Positions 34,018-46,560 are shown, numbered from the stretch's first letter. The stretch: 64,000 bases of DNA from Pteria penguin (GCA_035048485.1 CM068593.1:1626455-1690454), one strand, 5' to 3'. The notes: generated from the letters alone by a model not told the origin. A program made the numbers and translations.

Positions 34018-35740
34018 ATCATTGGGGAACATATTATTATTAAAATCGAGTTCCTTACCCATTTATTCTCTCCGTGCCAGAAGGCAGATAAGACATGGAC
34101 ATCTTTCCCTGTTCCAGTCTGAAGCTGCATGGCGTGTTATTTTCCAAGAGCTCCATCTTGCTTGGTGCTTCTCATCTTCAGCCAACTATCGCCCTGTTGT
34201 ATTGAGGCACCCCTCTTCATTTCCACCCTAGGACTACAACACAATGATCAATCAAGTTCAACATATAATTAATAATTGTATATTATTCTGAAAAGTAGCT
34301 CTATGCCCTCTACTTGTTGGTTGATAACTTTAACCTTTGCAATAACAATGGGGGTCTATGTCTTTTGAGAACTTAAACCTTTGCAATACATGTATGTAAC
34401 ATTTGAATGCTAGGACTATAACATCTTTTTATCTTAAGGAAAAAATAGAAAATGTTGTTTCCCCTTTCATAGCTGAAAAAATAGGGTTGGTAGGTAATAG
34501 ATGATACTTTTATTTTATTCCCCCCTGTTTCTCGTGATCTGGTTCAATTGTGGGACATAGTCAGTTGTACTTTGTTGTTTACATGCGAGACTGTCTTGTT
34601 TTGAATTATGTCCTGTATTTTACACACTTTGGCAAATGTAAGAATAAAACTATACATCCAATCTGATGAACTTCTGTTTTCGGACAATTACAGCAATAAA
34701 ATCTGTTGGGTCGGCACGATAAAATGGGTTCAGTCCGGAAAGCGGAAACACAACACTTCTTATTTTTTTGCCTAATATTTTAACCTTTGACCAAGTTTCT
34801 GGATGGTATAAATTATTACTACTTTAGAGGTGGGGTAGGATAAGATAATAGTGTTTTACAAACACATGATCATGTTTACTAATGAATAATTGCATGAATA
34901 AAATCTAAAATTAAAACCATTTGTTTATTTTTTTTCTCTTAAGTTATTTACCTGAGGGGAACCAGAGAGGACTATAATTATGCTAATAGTACATGTATAA
35001 TATTAATAGGAAATGGACTTGAAGAGACATGTGCATGTTTTGATGAAAAAGAAACCCTCTTTACCCTAAATCTCTCATAATGTAATATAGATCTTAACAA
35101 AGTAAAATCATTCAAAACTTTATTGTTTACTAACAAATGCAAAACAGTTTAGAACTCTTGTGTTTACATTTTAACCATGGGACAAGAAATTGTGCGCATT
35201 TACTCTTTTCGATAAATATTCAAACTTGTATGACATAGGATGTAATTGTCTTACTTAATAATTTTGATAAAACAGGTACATTTTGTATCCAATCACTCTT
35301 AACATGATTTAAACATGCATCAGCACTGTAAGCGTACATAGAGAAGAGTTTCACAAGGTAAACAAACTGTAAGCAAATTTTTTTTTCATCAAAATATGCA
35401 TATTTCCCTATATAAAGTAAAATGTTTAAGATTTTTGTTTGGAATATTTAATTGTGTTATATTTGATTAGAAAAGATAATTGTTATTTACAATGATAAAA
35501 AAGGTTATTATGTATTGCATTTTTTAAATGTTTAAGGCCATAAACCATAAATGAGAGACATAGGCTCAAAAGGGTAGCAAGTATTGTCTCTTCAGTTTTT
35601 TGTATCATTGAAAAATCATTGCCATCAACTGATCAAGGTGACAGTTACGAATATTTTTATCATTTATGATTTATATGATAAGGAAAGAGGTATAATATAT
35701 AACACAATTTGTCTGTGCTTTTCTGTTTGTTTGTTTATTT
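34018..35740. other. Transposon interior or 3' untranslated stretch
   Basis: AT-rich sequence with no convincing frame. AATAAA at 34643 could end a transcript from the exon at 33820. No tRNA-like head or tandem repeat is apparent. Confidence 0.45.
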
Positions 35741-35744
35741 ATTG

Positions 35745-35930
35745 CTTTGAGTTACACTACAAATATTGCACGTATTTGGTGACGGCATCTGACGGATGCA
35801 GGTTACAGAAATTTTGACCTTTGCCTGCCAATGCAGTGAGGGTTCTTTTATGTGTCATGTCTACCGCGACAAGGGGCATCGTTTTTACTGTCTCATCCAA
35901 AGGACAGATACCGGCATGACCATGGGGAGG
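35745..35930 (-). mobile_element. SINE body fragment, minus strand
   Basis: Reverse complement of the SINE body: GACGGCATCTGACGGATGCA, CAGTGAGGGTTCTTTTATG and TACTGTCTCATCCAAAGGAC are readable on the plus strand. The tRNA-like head is missing; it stops near GGCATGACCATGG. Confidence 0.75.
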
Positions 35931-36285
35931 AATATATATCCCCTATTGTCCCATATGGACAATGTGATGGCATAAATACCCGAATGTATTTTGTTAATTA
36001 CAAATAGATCTGATGTCTGAAATTATTGGTAACTTCCATCAAAAATCAGATTATTTTCAACTAATACCGTGTATGACTTGCGGAGACAAAGGTAGATAAA
36101 TGTGATCGACATAGGGGTGTCCTTAGTACTACTTGCAAGACTCTGGTACCCTATTTTATACAGCTGACCTACCTCTGGCATTGTTGCAAGGTAGATTGTA
36201 GAACTATAGTTTTCCACGAATTCATGTTAATTTTATGGGAAATCATGCATTCACGGTTGGTTGTTAGATAATATTGCAGAGGTGT

Positions 36286-36595
36286 TTATTCTTGTTTTCA
36301 TGCTTTGCGTCACACCACCAAAATTGCACGCTTATGGTGACGGCATCTGACAGATGCAGGTTACATAAATTTTTACCTTTGCATCGTACCTACCCGAAGC
36401 AGTGAGGATTCTTTAATGTGTCACGTCTACCGCGACACAGGACATAGGTGTTTACTGTCTCATCCGAAGGACAAACACTGGCATAACCATGACGAGGCTC
36501 GAACCGGCGACCTCTAGGTCAGAAATCGAGCATTCTACCACTGAGTCACGCTGGCTTCCCTCTTTTTTCATCATTCTCATTCTTCTTCACCTCTC
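36286..36595 (-). mobile_element. SINE of the second type, minus strand, with 12-bp target duplication
   Basis: The minus strand reads a tRNA-like head (GACTCAGTGGTAGAATGCTC, GCCGGTTCGAGCCTCG with box B) and the SINE body (TTCGGATGAGACAGTAAACA, CAGATGCCGTCACCATAAGC). The direct repeat TTGCAGAGGTGT (36274-36285 and 36596-36607) flanks it. About 38 bp of T-rich sequence separates the head from the duplication on its 5' side, which is unusual for a SINE. Confidence 0.78.
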
Positions 36596-36609
36596 TTGCA
36601 GAGGTGTAA

Positions 36610-37274
36610 TTTTGTGATCAAGCCTGTGTTTTGTCATGATCATAGGGCCCCCATCGGGTTTCCCTTTCATTAAGTACTCTTACTTTTCACGGGAGTGTAC
36701 ATAACTTAAAACACATTTTTGAACGCATAATTTTTAATTTTTAATCACAATTTTCATTTTGAGCACGTGCGAGCACGATGGCTCATACATCTATACGAGA
36801 CTTGCATGATCGAAAATAAAAAAAAAACCAACAATAGTTTACTGCAGTAATTGTCATAATTCTGAAGCATGCATTTCCAATATACAGTTTCTTACCGTTA
36901 GATGTCATTTTCATGCTCTAATTTCGCAAAAAGGTGTCTTCTATATCTTCTCAGCTCTGTCATTTTTATGGTGCAACCTGTTGCAGGAATTAAAGCTTCG
37001 TGTCGACACTGAACAGGTACTGCGCATGTCTATATTCTTTGGGGTTCATTCATAAATCGTTACTATAATGGACCGTCTCAAAATATACTAATGATATAAA
37101 TGGTAAAATCGTTGATTGTTATGAATTTTGAATTAGATTAAATGTAAAAACTGTCATATAAATCTCAATTTATTCAAACAATAAAGGCTAAACGTCGTTG
37201 TCAACCAACGTAACACCACGGGGTCTATGACGTCATTAACGTACCGTCGTTTTCGCGGAAATAATAATGACGTC
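36610..37274. other. Right subterminal region of the transposon
   Basis: No gene is seen. It contains a CpG-containing stretch with a TGACGTCA palindrome (about 37227-37234), which is also found next to each transposon end. Confidence 0.5.
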
Positions 37275-37316
37275 AAATTCATGGAGTGCCTTAACTGTGC
37301 TGCGTACGGATCGGCA

Positions 37317-37774
37317 AAAAAATCCACAAACTTTGTAGAGGACCTTGAGTACTTACTTCCTATGAAGTTTGGTGAAATTCTGTGCAGCAGTTCTGGAGGA
37401 GAAGTCGAAAATGTGTCAACCAATCAGAGCCAATGGCGGCCATCTTGGATCACGGATCGGCATAAAAAATACAAACTTTGTAGAGGACCTTGAGTACTTA
37501 CTTCCTATGGAGTTTGGTGAAATTCTGTGCAGCAGTTCTGGAGAAGACGAAAATGTGTCAACCAATCAGAGCCAATAGCGGCCATATTGGATCACGGATC
37601 GGCATAAAAAACACAAACTTTGTAGAGGACCTTGAGTACTTACTTCCTATGGAGTTTGGTGAAATTCTGTGCAGCGGTTCTGGAGGAGAAGTCGAAAATG
37701 TAGAAAAGTTAACGACGGACGACGGACGCTGCACTATGACAATAGCTCACTTGAGCTACGCTCAGGTGAGCTAA
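37317..37774 (+). mobile_element. E element, copy 4: right half of the split element
   Basis: The sequence picks up in mid array unit (CGGATCGGCAAAAAAATCC), passes through three 145-bp units, then GACGGACGACGGACGCTGC and the terminal hairpin GCTCACTTGAGCTACGCTCA with GGTGAGCTAA. It completes the element begun at 25044. Confidence 0.88.
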
Positions 37775-38102
37775 AAAAAACCATGGAAAACTGCATCATA
37801 GTGCATAAACGAAACACAAATTAGATTCATTCCTTATCAGATAATTCCTTTCAAGCATGCTGTCAATGATAAAGATGATCTTAATTTTTTACATGATACA
37901 AGCAGCCCAAGACCCGACATGTTACATTTTGCCGAGGTTTCCATTTTGACATAAAGAACTAGATAATGACGTCACAATTATACAATAACATCAAAATAAA
38001 AATCCCTGCAAAGGGTTGCATGTCGGGTCATGCACCGCTTGTATCATGTAAAATATGAAGATCGCCTATTAAAAGCCTGAGGGATATAACATTGTCATTA
38101 TC

Positions 38103-39970
38103 TATGAAGGGTATTCGTAGTCAAAAATCCAGACGCAGAATTGTGAATTTACGTTGAAGATGTATCGTTTACACATGTACTTTATACGAATGTATTATTT
38201 ACACTTGTACTTATCACAGTTGTATGTTTTACATATGCACTTTCATGGGCAATTTTAAATATGCAAAACCACTACGGTGAACATTAAGTTTGTATTTATG
38301 CATATTTCAATGTTCTTTATACTATAACACAAGCATAGTTTGCAGTTCTAGATACTTCCACTTAACACTTTGCAGAATATACACGTTACAATTCTACATC
38401 TGTAAAGTGTACGTTTGAAGCATTGCATTGCCCATATTAGGAAAATCGCTGGAAACACACGACATGACCCGATTAGCGAGTATTTAACAACGTATAATGA
38501 AGTTTCCCTACTTTCGCTTTTGCAAAATGAGGGAGAATTCATATTATTGAGTATATATATTGCAGAATTTTGAATGGGGGCAAATAAATAAGGCACCGTT
38601 CATTTGATGATATAGGGGGGTCTGGGTTTTTCATCCCAGTCACATTTTCCCTCTCAACTTATATATGATCTTTTGAAGTATGGCCAGAGCAAGAGTTTTT
38701 CATTTATAAAATATTGTATAGTATTACAAATTTGAACGAAACAACGTAATGTTTTGACAAAATTCTGCTTTATTCACCACTATATGATCTAATTTGTATT
38801 TATTAAGTACACAGCTGACCGAAAATGTGTGAAAATTATATCTAAAAATTGGACAGTGACGTAGTAATATCAGGGGACAATGTTTTATGTACATTACACA
38901 GGCGTTAGGAAAGCCCGGATTGCTATGTAGGCGTTTTTTTACGCCTACATAGCAATCTGGGCTTTCTTACGCCTGTGGTACATTATATGCCTCAAACCGT
39001 GAGTTCATTATGAAAAATATCAGATGACACTACAGGGCTCAGATAGTCTATTTTACATAATGAACAAAAGGGGGGAGGGGGGTGTGTACAGGGTGAGAGG
39101 GAGGTGTTGGGGGAGATATGGAGTGGGAGGGGGCAGGAAGGAATGGAAAAGGAGACTGCTACAAGGGCCTGAGGGGGGGCACCCCCTGTCCGCCTTTCAT
39201 GAACTGTTCTTGCCATATATCTAGGACAAACATTAAAGTACCCAAATAATAAATATCAGGTTTCTTCATGATTGCTGAATGCTCGCCAGAAAAAAGGAGT
39301 TTCAATACCTATAATTTATTCAAAAGTATGAGTTAAGATTCCACTACTGGAGACAGATAACTTTTTGACTGGACAAGTTTTTTTTAGTCAAAATCAGGGT
39401 AAGAACTGTTTCAAGAAACCCCCCACCACCTCCACGAATATCAAACAAATGGTTCCTAATGTACTCGTGAGTTTGTCAAGAGCTGTGGAAGTCCTCAGTA
39501 AGCATGACTCGTATGGAAGGAATTTACCCCCGAAATATTAACTTTATGGTGTTGTCGTTAAAACTGAAAGTAGAAAGACTTCATAAACTCATTAATCGGG
39601 TCATGTCGCGTGTTTCCGGCGATATTTCAAATATGGGCAATGCAATGCTTCAAACATGTACACTTTACAGATGTAGAATTGTAACGTGAATATTCTGCAA
39701 AGCGTTAAATGACGGTATCTAGAACTGCAAACTATGCTTGTGTTATTGTAAAATGTACATTCAAATATACATAAATACAAGCTTAATGTTTCAACGGAGT
39801 GGTTTTCCACAGTTAAAATTGCCCATGAAAGTGCATATGTAAAACATACAACTGCGATTAGTACAAGTGTAAATAATACATTTGTACAAAGTACATGTGT
39901 AAACAATACATCTTCAACATAAATTTACATCTCTACATGTCTGGATTTTTGACAACGAATACCCTCCATA
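38103..39970. mobile_element. 1.87-kb element with about 410-bp inverted repeats
   Basis: Positions 38103-38515 and 39560-39970 are reverse complements with moderate divergence (TATGAAGGGTATTCGTAGTC against TATGGAGGGTATTCGTTGTC, and TTACACTTGTACTTATCACA against TTACACTTGTACTAATCGCA). ATTATC flanks both ends (38097-38102 and 39971-39976). The interior has no coding frame and holds a G-rich stretch (39068-39180) and an 81-bp nested MITE. A solo arm is at 8656-8995. Confidence 0.85.
38897..38977. mobile_element. 81-bp hairpin MITE with 8-bp target duplication
   Basis: CACAGGCGTTAGGAAAGCCC and its reverse complement form arms of about 37 bp around a T-run. GTACATTA flanks it precisely (38889-38896 and 38978-38985). 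An 8-bp duplication suggests a hAT-type source. The whole element is one hairpin. Confidence 0.9.
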
Positions 39971-39976
39971 ATTATC

Positions 39977-41761
39977 TACCTTACGTTTCAAAAACTTAGA
40001 AGAATGATTCACCTGTGGGAGGAACCCTGAAGAAGCATGCATGCATACTCATGGCAATAATGTAATATGTATGATATACATAAACAAATATCATATACAT
40101 GTAGCCATATCAACTGAAAGAATCAAACCATCATACTCATTTGAGCCTTCTTGTAAATAACTTTGAGTCTGAGACAACAGTCACCTCCTTTCAGCACTTA
40201 TGATGTACACTGAAATGTAAACATTAAAGAAATCAATCATATGGTACAGTCATAAAATTAGAATATCAAATATCTGTGTCTACATAATGAAATCAAACAT
40301 ACAGAAAGAAATGTAGACTTTTTGATCGACTCTGAACAATTTAATATACCCGGTACTACACCTTCATTCAAGACGCTATCCGTATTTAGATATGGATGTT
40401 ATAGTGGTAGATATTAGGACATAAATCAAGATTCAATACCCAGCTTAATAGGGTAGTTCAATACAGTTTGCCCATGTGATGTTATACTACCTGCATTAGC
40501 GGCCATGTTGGAGTACAACTCTGACTTTTTAGATCTCTACCATGTAAACTTCATTAAATTTCTGAGAAAATCACTATTCATCAGGGTAGATTTCGTGACT
40601 TCAGTCTTACTTAATCAGTAAATATAATCAATCAGTTGAAAATTTTCTGTAAAACACTTAGATATACAATGTGATTATTTCATAAAATTAAGTTAAATCA
40701 AGCAGTTTTATATGAGCATTGATGGTAAAATCCGAGAGTTGTACTTCAATAAGGGAGATAACTCTAGCTAATTTGACGAAAACAGGGTTGTATGGGAACA
40801 CTCTATAGGATACTTGCTAGGACTTAAATAAATACTTACATACTCATGTTATCAAATGTATATTACTATCTTTCATAAGTTATACATGTATCCTTTTCAA
40901 TAATTGACCTGTTATAGCTATAAATATTATTATATATATTTATAAATGTTTAAGTTTAACACCATAGGATACTTATTTCACCTATATCATATGTTCTTCT
41001 TCCATATGAAGTGCACTCATAAATTCAGTGTTATACTTTATATGTATATTATTTCATTTGCATGTGCATATTATATTCAGAAAAATCAATTCAATTTTTT
41101 GTAAGTATTAATACACATGTATGTCCACACCAGATATATCTTCACCTATATTACATTCAGAAGTTATCAATCTGATTGTTTTGAAGTGTTACACCCAACC
41201 AAGCTTAACTCACCTACATCATGATTGGGAGGTAACAATTTTGTTTGTAAGTGTTTAACAAGTACTTAGCTCTTGCCTGCAAGATCAGGAATAGTATTCA
41301 GAAACCTGAGAGATGTCTCATGAGTTATTAAGAACAAGTTCATCTACTGTATTACATTTATATACCTTACTAGGTAACTAACACTCCATTAATATAATAC
41401 AGTGGTGGATCCAGGATTTCCGAAAAGGGGGGCACATGTGTATTAGTCAAACTACCCAGTCATTTCTTGTGCCAAATCTGAGGTTTTACTTGTAAATATT
41501 TGGCGAAAAGGGGGCTCTGGACATCCCCTCTAAATCTGCCACTGTAATCGAATGTATCACCAAAGAGTAAGACATACAGAGCGCCTATATCATGTAAATT
41601 AGGTATAAAGAAATAATTTTTCTGTACAACACCCCCTCCCCTGAAACTGAAAAGGAATGATAGAGAATAAATTGTTAAACTAAATTTGACTCTTTTTCGC
41701 CCAGCTGAGCCATCCAGTGTTGTCACAAAGCTGTGTTAAATCTCCATGATTTCTTGAGCTC
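39977..41761. other. AT-rich spacer
   Basis: No gene or known repeat. There is a C/G-rich line at 41420-41530 with no clear structure. Confidence 0.5.
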
Positions 41762-41800
41762 CGCAGTAACGTTAAGGCACTCCACGACGTGATTGACATT
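41762..41800 (+). mobile_element. Orphan terminus related to the TA-flanked transposon
   Basis: CGCAGTAACGTTAAGGCACT followed by CCACGACGTGATTGACATTA closely resembles the inverted-repeat ends at 27892 and 37314. No matching right end is found in the window and the flank is CTC rather than TA, so this is a fragment or a relative with its other end elsewhere. Confidence 0.65.
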
Positions 41801-42571
41801 ATACAGTGCATCTTGAAAACCACATAAGAAATAGAATAAATTATTTTTGCAAAAATGGTAAGAATGCAAACTGTGTAAGAAGTTTAATATTTCACACATT
41901 ACAATTTTATCCCTAGTTGTTTGGAATCACGTGACTGCTATATATAGCACATGTAGTATTAACAACAAACATTCAACAAGTGCAAGAGCATATTGCCCAA
42001 TTTGGCAATAAAATTTTGTTGTAAAAATACATGTAAATGGAAACCTATCAATAATATTTATAGCTGTGCCCAACTTCTAAGAGGCGTAACTGCGTATAAA
42101 TACTGCGATGGAATTGCTGAATGGTGTAGTCTTATAAGACATTGTCTAATAAAATTGAAATTCTGTTCATATTTTATAATCTAAAAGTAAGGCCCAGAAG
42201 GACACATTTCAAATAGATATAAAACAGTCTTTATGTGAAATTACACAACAAACAGAGTTGAGGAAAATGTTGCACTATATAGCGTTTTTCTTGGCATGTT
42301 GACTATAGACCAATCCAGTATTATTTGTACGAGTTATCTACCGTGCGTAACGATTGACGCGCCACGGTTAAACGTTACTTCCGGTGTAAACAAAGCGTCA
42401 TTAGTAACTGTCGATAGATGAGAGATAACACACCATAGCGGTTGATTATTGCAAATAGAAGTGCCGATTTTTTTATGATGTTCTCTTTGTCAACTTTTTG
42501 TATATATTTACTATAGAATTTTTGTACAAATACACTGTACATAGCTTTGATGACTTGTCATGTATTTTACT

Positions 42572-42783
42572 ATGGATAATGACATCGATGATCTGCCTCA
42601 TTGGATTTTCTTCTCTCTCGGAAAATTGATGAACTACGTTCTTTCCTAGAAAAAAGGGGTCTAAGTCGCGATGGAACCAAAACTGAACTCGCCGCTTTAT
42701 GTTTTGCAGCATCAAAAATGCAAGTTCCAATTGTCACTTCTTTTAAAAATGCATTGAAAGATGACATCCGTCAATATTACTGA
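42572..42783 (+). pseudogene. SAP-domain-like protein fragment
   Basis: From the ATG at 42572 the frame reads MDNDIDDLPHWIF. A one-base shift then gives LLSRKIDELRSFLEKRGLSR, DGTKTELAALCFAASKMQV and PIVTSFKNALKDDIRQYY, then TGA. The segment KIDELRSFLEKRGLSRDGTK with TELAALCFAA fits the SAP helix-extended loop-helix DNA-binding motif (Leu and Gly spacing). The LPxWIF lead-in is like that of large invertebrate proteins combining SAP with other domains, as far as I recall. It sits about 270 bp inside a candidate transposon end, so it is probably a remnant of the element's own protein. Non-functional here because of the shift and early stop. Confidence 0.6.
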
Positions 42784-42789
42784 ATTTCG

Positions 42790-45700
42790 ACACTGGAGGA
42801 TGGAACAGTAACCCTTTTATATGTATATTGTTATATGTTCGGGCAATCTGAGAATTGTGTGATGAATGTGCTGTATGAAGTGATGCAGTAGATTTATTTT
42901 GAGAAGCTCTGTTGGATTATCTATTGAAGTTTCATCATTTTTAGGCCAAAGCACAGTAATTCCATTTCCCATAGGCCTGATAGGGTCCCATGTTAAATTA
43001 CCAAAATTCCAGCAAGATTTACACAAAAATCCTACATTTTAGCTATATATAATCCACATATCAAAATGTTTGTCAGACCCTCCTCTATCAGAATTTTAAC
43101 AGTTTACTATAGGATATCCACCTTAATATCGAGAAAATCATGCTGGAATGGGGTCACCCCAAAATTTGCCAAAATTCAAATGTAAACAACAACCACTTTT
43201 TAGGTCATACAATTTTTACATTAGTCAAATGAGATAAAAAATCATGATTTTACAGCAGACTCGATCTTTATTTATAGATTGATCAAATAATTTCATCCAA
43301 TCACAGCTCCAGATACATTGAAATAGTAGTCCCTCTCTCCCTACATCACATCAGCAAATCATGACTCTCATTAATTAATGTTCTTTGACCTTAAAACAGT
43401 TTTTGACTTTTTGTTTGGAGTAAGTAGATGAAGTATTTCCCTTTCTCAAACGGAAGTGGGTGGGGGGGGGGGGGGGGGCTCTAGGAGTTGTAACAGACTG
43501 ACTATGACCTGAATGTTAAGTGTGACAAGGATTAGTATTGGTTGATAATTATATATAAAATGTAAAGAACATATTGTAGAGTCAGGTTTGGGTGTCCATA
43601 TTTTTGTTGGGTCATTTCGATGTCTATGATTAACTGTTTTCACCTAACACTGCTGTTCCACTGCATCATCCTTTGAAGGAAAAGTAAATAACTTGAAAGG
43701 TGGGTCACATGAACAAGAAAATTTGCCATAATTTGTATTGTGAATAACAGATGTAGAAAAGTTTTTTAAACATGGCAGGTATTTTTAGTGATTTTGAAAA
43801 TTTTGTCAGTCAGGACTATGAAGTATATAGAGAAAATTTTGCATATTCTCAGTCTTAATGAAATTTTGTCAGTTAAAACCTTCGGACTGACACTTTTCAA
43901 CATCACTGCTAATTGAATAAGACATATCTTACTCTTCCAAAGTTTAAGTCTATATCCACTGTTAGAACATTCTGTTAAGCAACATATTCTATATGACATG
44001 ACTGTCAGCTTGATGGTAAATACAAAAATAGATGAAAACAGCTAGTAGGATGTATGAATTGAATGCAAGCATGTACATTGTAAGACAAATTGTGGATATA
44101 CAAAAGTTGTTTCAGTCTGAAGCAGACACTTTTGTAAGAATGCAAAGGATACATAAGCACAAATATTATGAATAATGTAATTACCGGTATTAGTGTTTTA
44201 TTTTTTCAAATACGCCTGTATCTTCTCATTTGGGAATTTTTGCCCCATTTGTATAATGCTAAAAGATAAGTGTTTAGGAAAAAAAATTGAGAAATTTGGG
44301 GAAAAATCAATGAAATTTCCATTGGGAAGGGTCCTTATGACAGACCTGATTTGAAGTAAAAAAAAACCATTGTTTATATTAATTAGAACAATAAATTCAA
44401 AACTTTCATTAATTGCACCAAAACTCAAAAATAAAATTATTGAGCAATTAGTTCTATAAATATCAATATGTTCAGTGCATGCTCCATAATATGGAATAGA
44501 ATGTAGCTGATGTAACAACAGACTTTGAATTTATTGAAAAGCAAATTGTATGATTATTTGCTTGTTAATTAATTAACACTGACAGTTAGTGATAGAGCAT
44601 GCTAGAATATAAGCACCATGCAGATAGTTTTAAATAATATAAAGCACAGCATTAAAGTACAGAGCAGTTATGTAGGGTAAATATTCAAAATCACAGGCAT
44701 TAAATGTTGCAGTACTAGATGAAAAAAATGACAACATCTAAAGCATAGGATATTCTAGAATATAAGCATCATGCAAATACATATAGTTTGAAACATTGTA
44801 ATGCAAGACCTCAAAGCACAGGGTGGTTAGGTTGGGTTAATGTTCAAAATGACAGGTAATTGTTGCAGTATTAGATGCAGAAAAATCACAACATCAAAGC
44901 ACATGTATGGTTAGGTATGGTGTAGCTAGCGCATAACATTCAAAATGATGACAGGTAAATATTGCATGGAGTATAAGATATGGCAAAGAATCTCTTTAAT
45001 AAGTAAAAGTAATCCATCAAAGATCTGTAAGCTTGAAAATGTACATCCTCAATTTGCTTACAATAAACTGATGAATTATTGGTATTTTATTGGTATTTTC
45101 ATGTTTAAATATGTATATATATACATACATATACACATGCGCACAATAAAATTCTTTGGTTTAGATTTTTAAATATTACATAAATGTATATAGCTTTAAA
45201 TCACATGTAATATTATGTCAAATTTTAATTGATACATGTAAATACATTTAAAATTCTCACCTGCAGTATTCTTTTGAACATTTATGGTGGTATGAATCAT
45301 TACAGCTGGTGCATTTATCTTAAATATTGTGCAAATGAATATTGGAAAAAGGCTTCATACCATTGTAGATGCACAAAATGTAACATTTTTTCTCTAAAGC
45401 TAATTAATCTCTATACGTCCTTCTTATTTTAAAGTAACCAACTAGTTCAATTGATCCCTTAATTATTCATATAATTGTTGACCAGATTGCTAGACAAATC
45501 TGGTCATACCATCCTTAAGGGTTTCTTGTAATTATATGTATTCACCATAAAGTTGTTGCTATAATTTATATTTGAGGAGATGGACAGGGATTAATTATCA
45601 CCCTCACCTACACTATTCACTCCTTCTCTCCTTACAACTAATTTTTCCTTCATCTGCCTTTAAGCTTGTCCAACTCCTCACCTCATATTAGTTGTTTTAT

Positions 45701-46560
45701 TTGCTCTGCTGTTTATGAATAAATATTGAAGCAGTCTTAAATTAGTCTATTGCTCTTTTCACAATTAATGTGTAAAATTACATGTATGTGTGCAACTCTT
45801 AGTTGAAGTGAAACAAAGCTGGGCTTACAATGGAAAACAGCTAGGAGATTGTATGTATATACACTTCATACTATTAATTCAGTATTGTGAAACAATGAGG
45901 GAGAGATCTGATCTAACCAGCAATCTCTGAGTTACTAAGCTGTCACAATACCAGAGAGCTTAGGAGTCCACCCAAGTTGTATATTGTGCCACAATTTCTG
46001 TCATATTGGTTTCAACACTGCTCTTTCAATATTTATATTTTATGAGAATTCCGATCATTCGGCAAAGTGCATCACTGAAGAGACCCAAGTTGTTGCAATG
46101 TGCATGATCTAGTGCACAAATTAAAGGTATATTATATATGTTCTATGTTTATTAAACCTAGTAATACTTAAATATACACTACATGTGTAACTTGATCAAT
46201 ACTCAACAATAAGGGACAAAATAGCTCTTCCGTTGCAGTCGTAACTACAATAAGGGGAACAACCTCTCATATGAGAGAATGAATCATAATTATGAGTACT
46301 TGTCTGTCAAACTGTCAAATGCAAAATTCCCCATCCTGTCAGTACCATCATGACTTTTGCCATTGCCTTCACCCGTCAACCCAGTGTATTGAGAATTACG
46401 GGGATTTAATCACATTATTTTTCAAGCATCTATGAACAAATAAACATGACATTGTAATTACTGTAGCTGTAGCTAACTTTTTAATCCGCCTTAATTGTTA
46501 AATGTTAGTGGAACAATCATACATTCGCGTTTTGACCTTGTTTTGGAAGGTGTATAAATA
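42790..46560. other. Interior of the candidate SAP transposon, no further gene seen
   Basis: AT-rich, with a G-run near 43461-43478 and AT-alternating words at 45110-45130. Open frames here are short and low in complexity. No transposase motif was recognised on either strand. Confidence 0.45.

Larger units (their letters stand above)
27892..37314 (+). mobile_element. 9.4-kb DNA transposon with TA target duplication
   Basis: The left end CGCAGCGTAGTTAAGGCGC, then TCCATGACGTCA, matches the reverse of the right end, CGCAGCACAGTTAAGGCAC then TCCATGAATTTGACGTCA. TA flanks both sides (27890-27891 and 37315-37316), and removing the element rejoins an E-array unit in its normal order (GGATTACGGATCGGC). 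It contains coding pieces on the plus strand (28031, 29047, 31128 and 33820) and later insertions: E element 29441-31120, SINEs at 31806, 32533, 35745 and 36286, E element 32808-33483, and MITE 33554-33783. Without these it would be about 6 kb, a size for an autonomous element. The protein is not one I recognise; TA duplication alone would fit Tc1/mariner-like groups, but I see no DDE signature. Confidence 0.88.

Noticed and set aside
41993..42184. 63-residue plus-strand frame
   Set aside because: AT-rich, Lys/Ile/Asn composition as expected by chance, no motif and no splice context.
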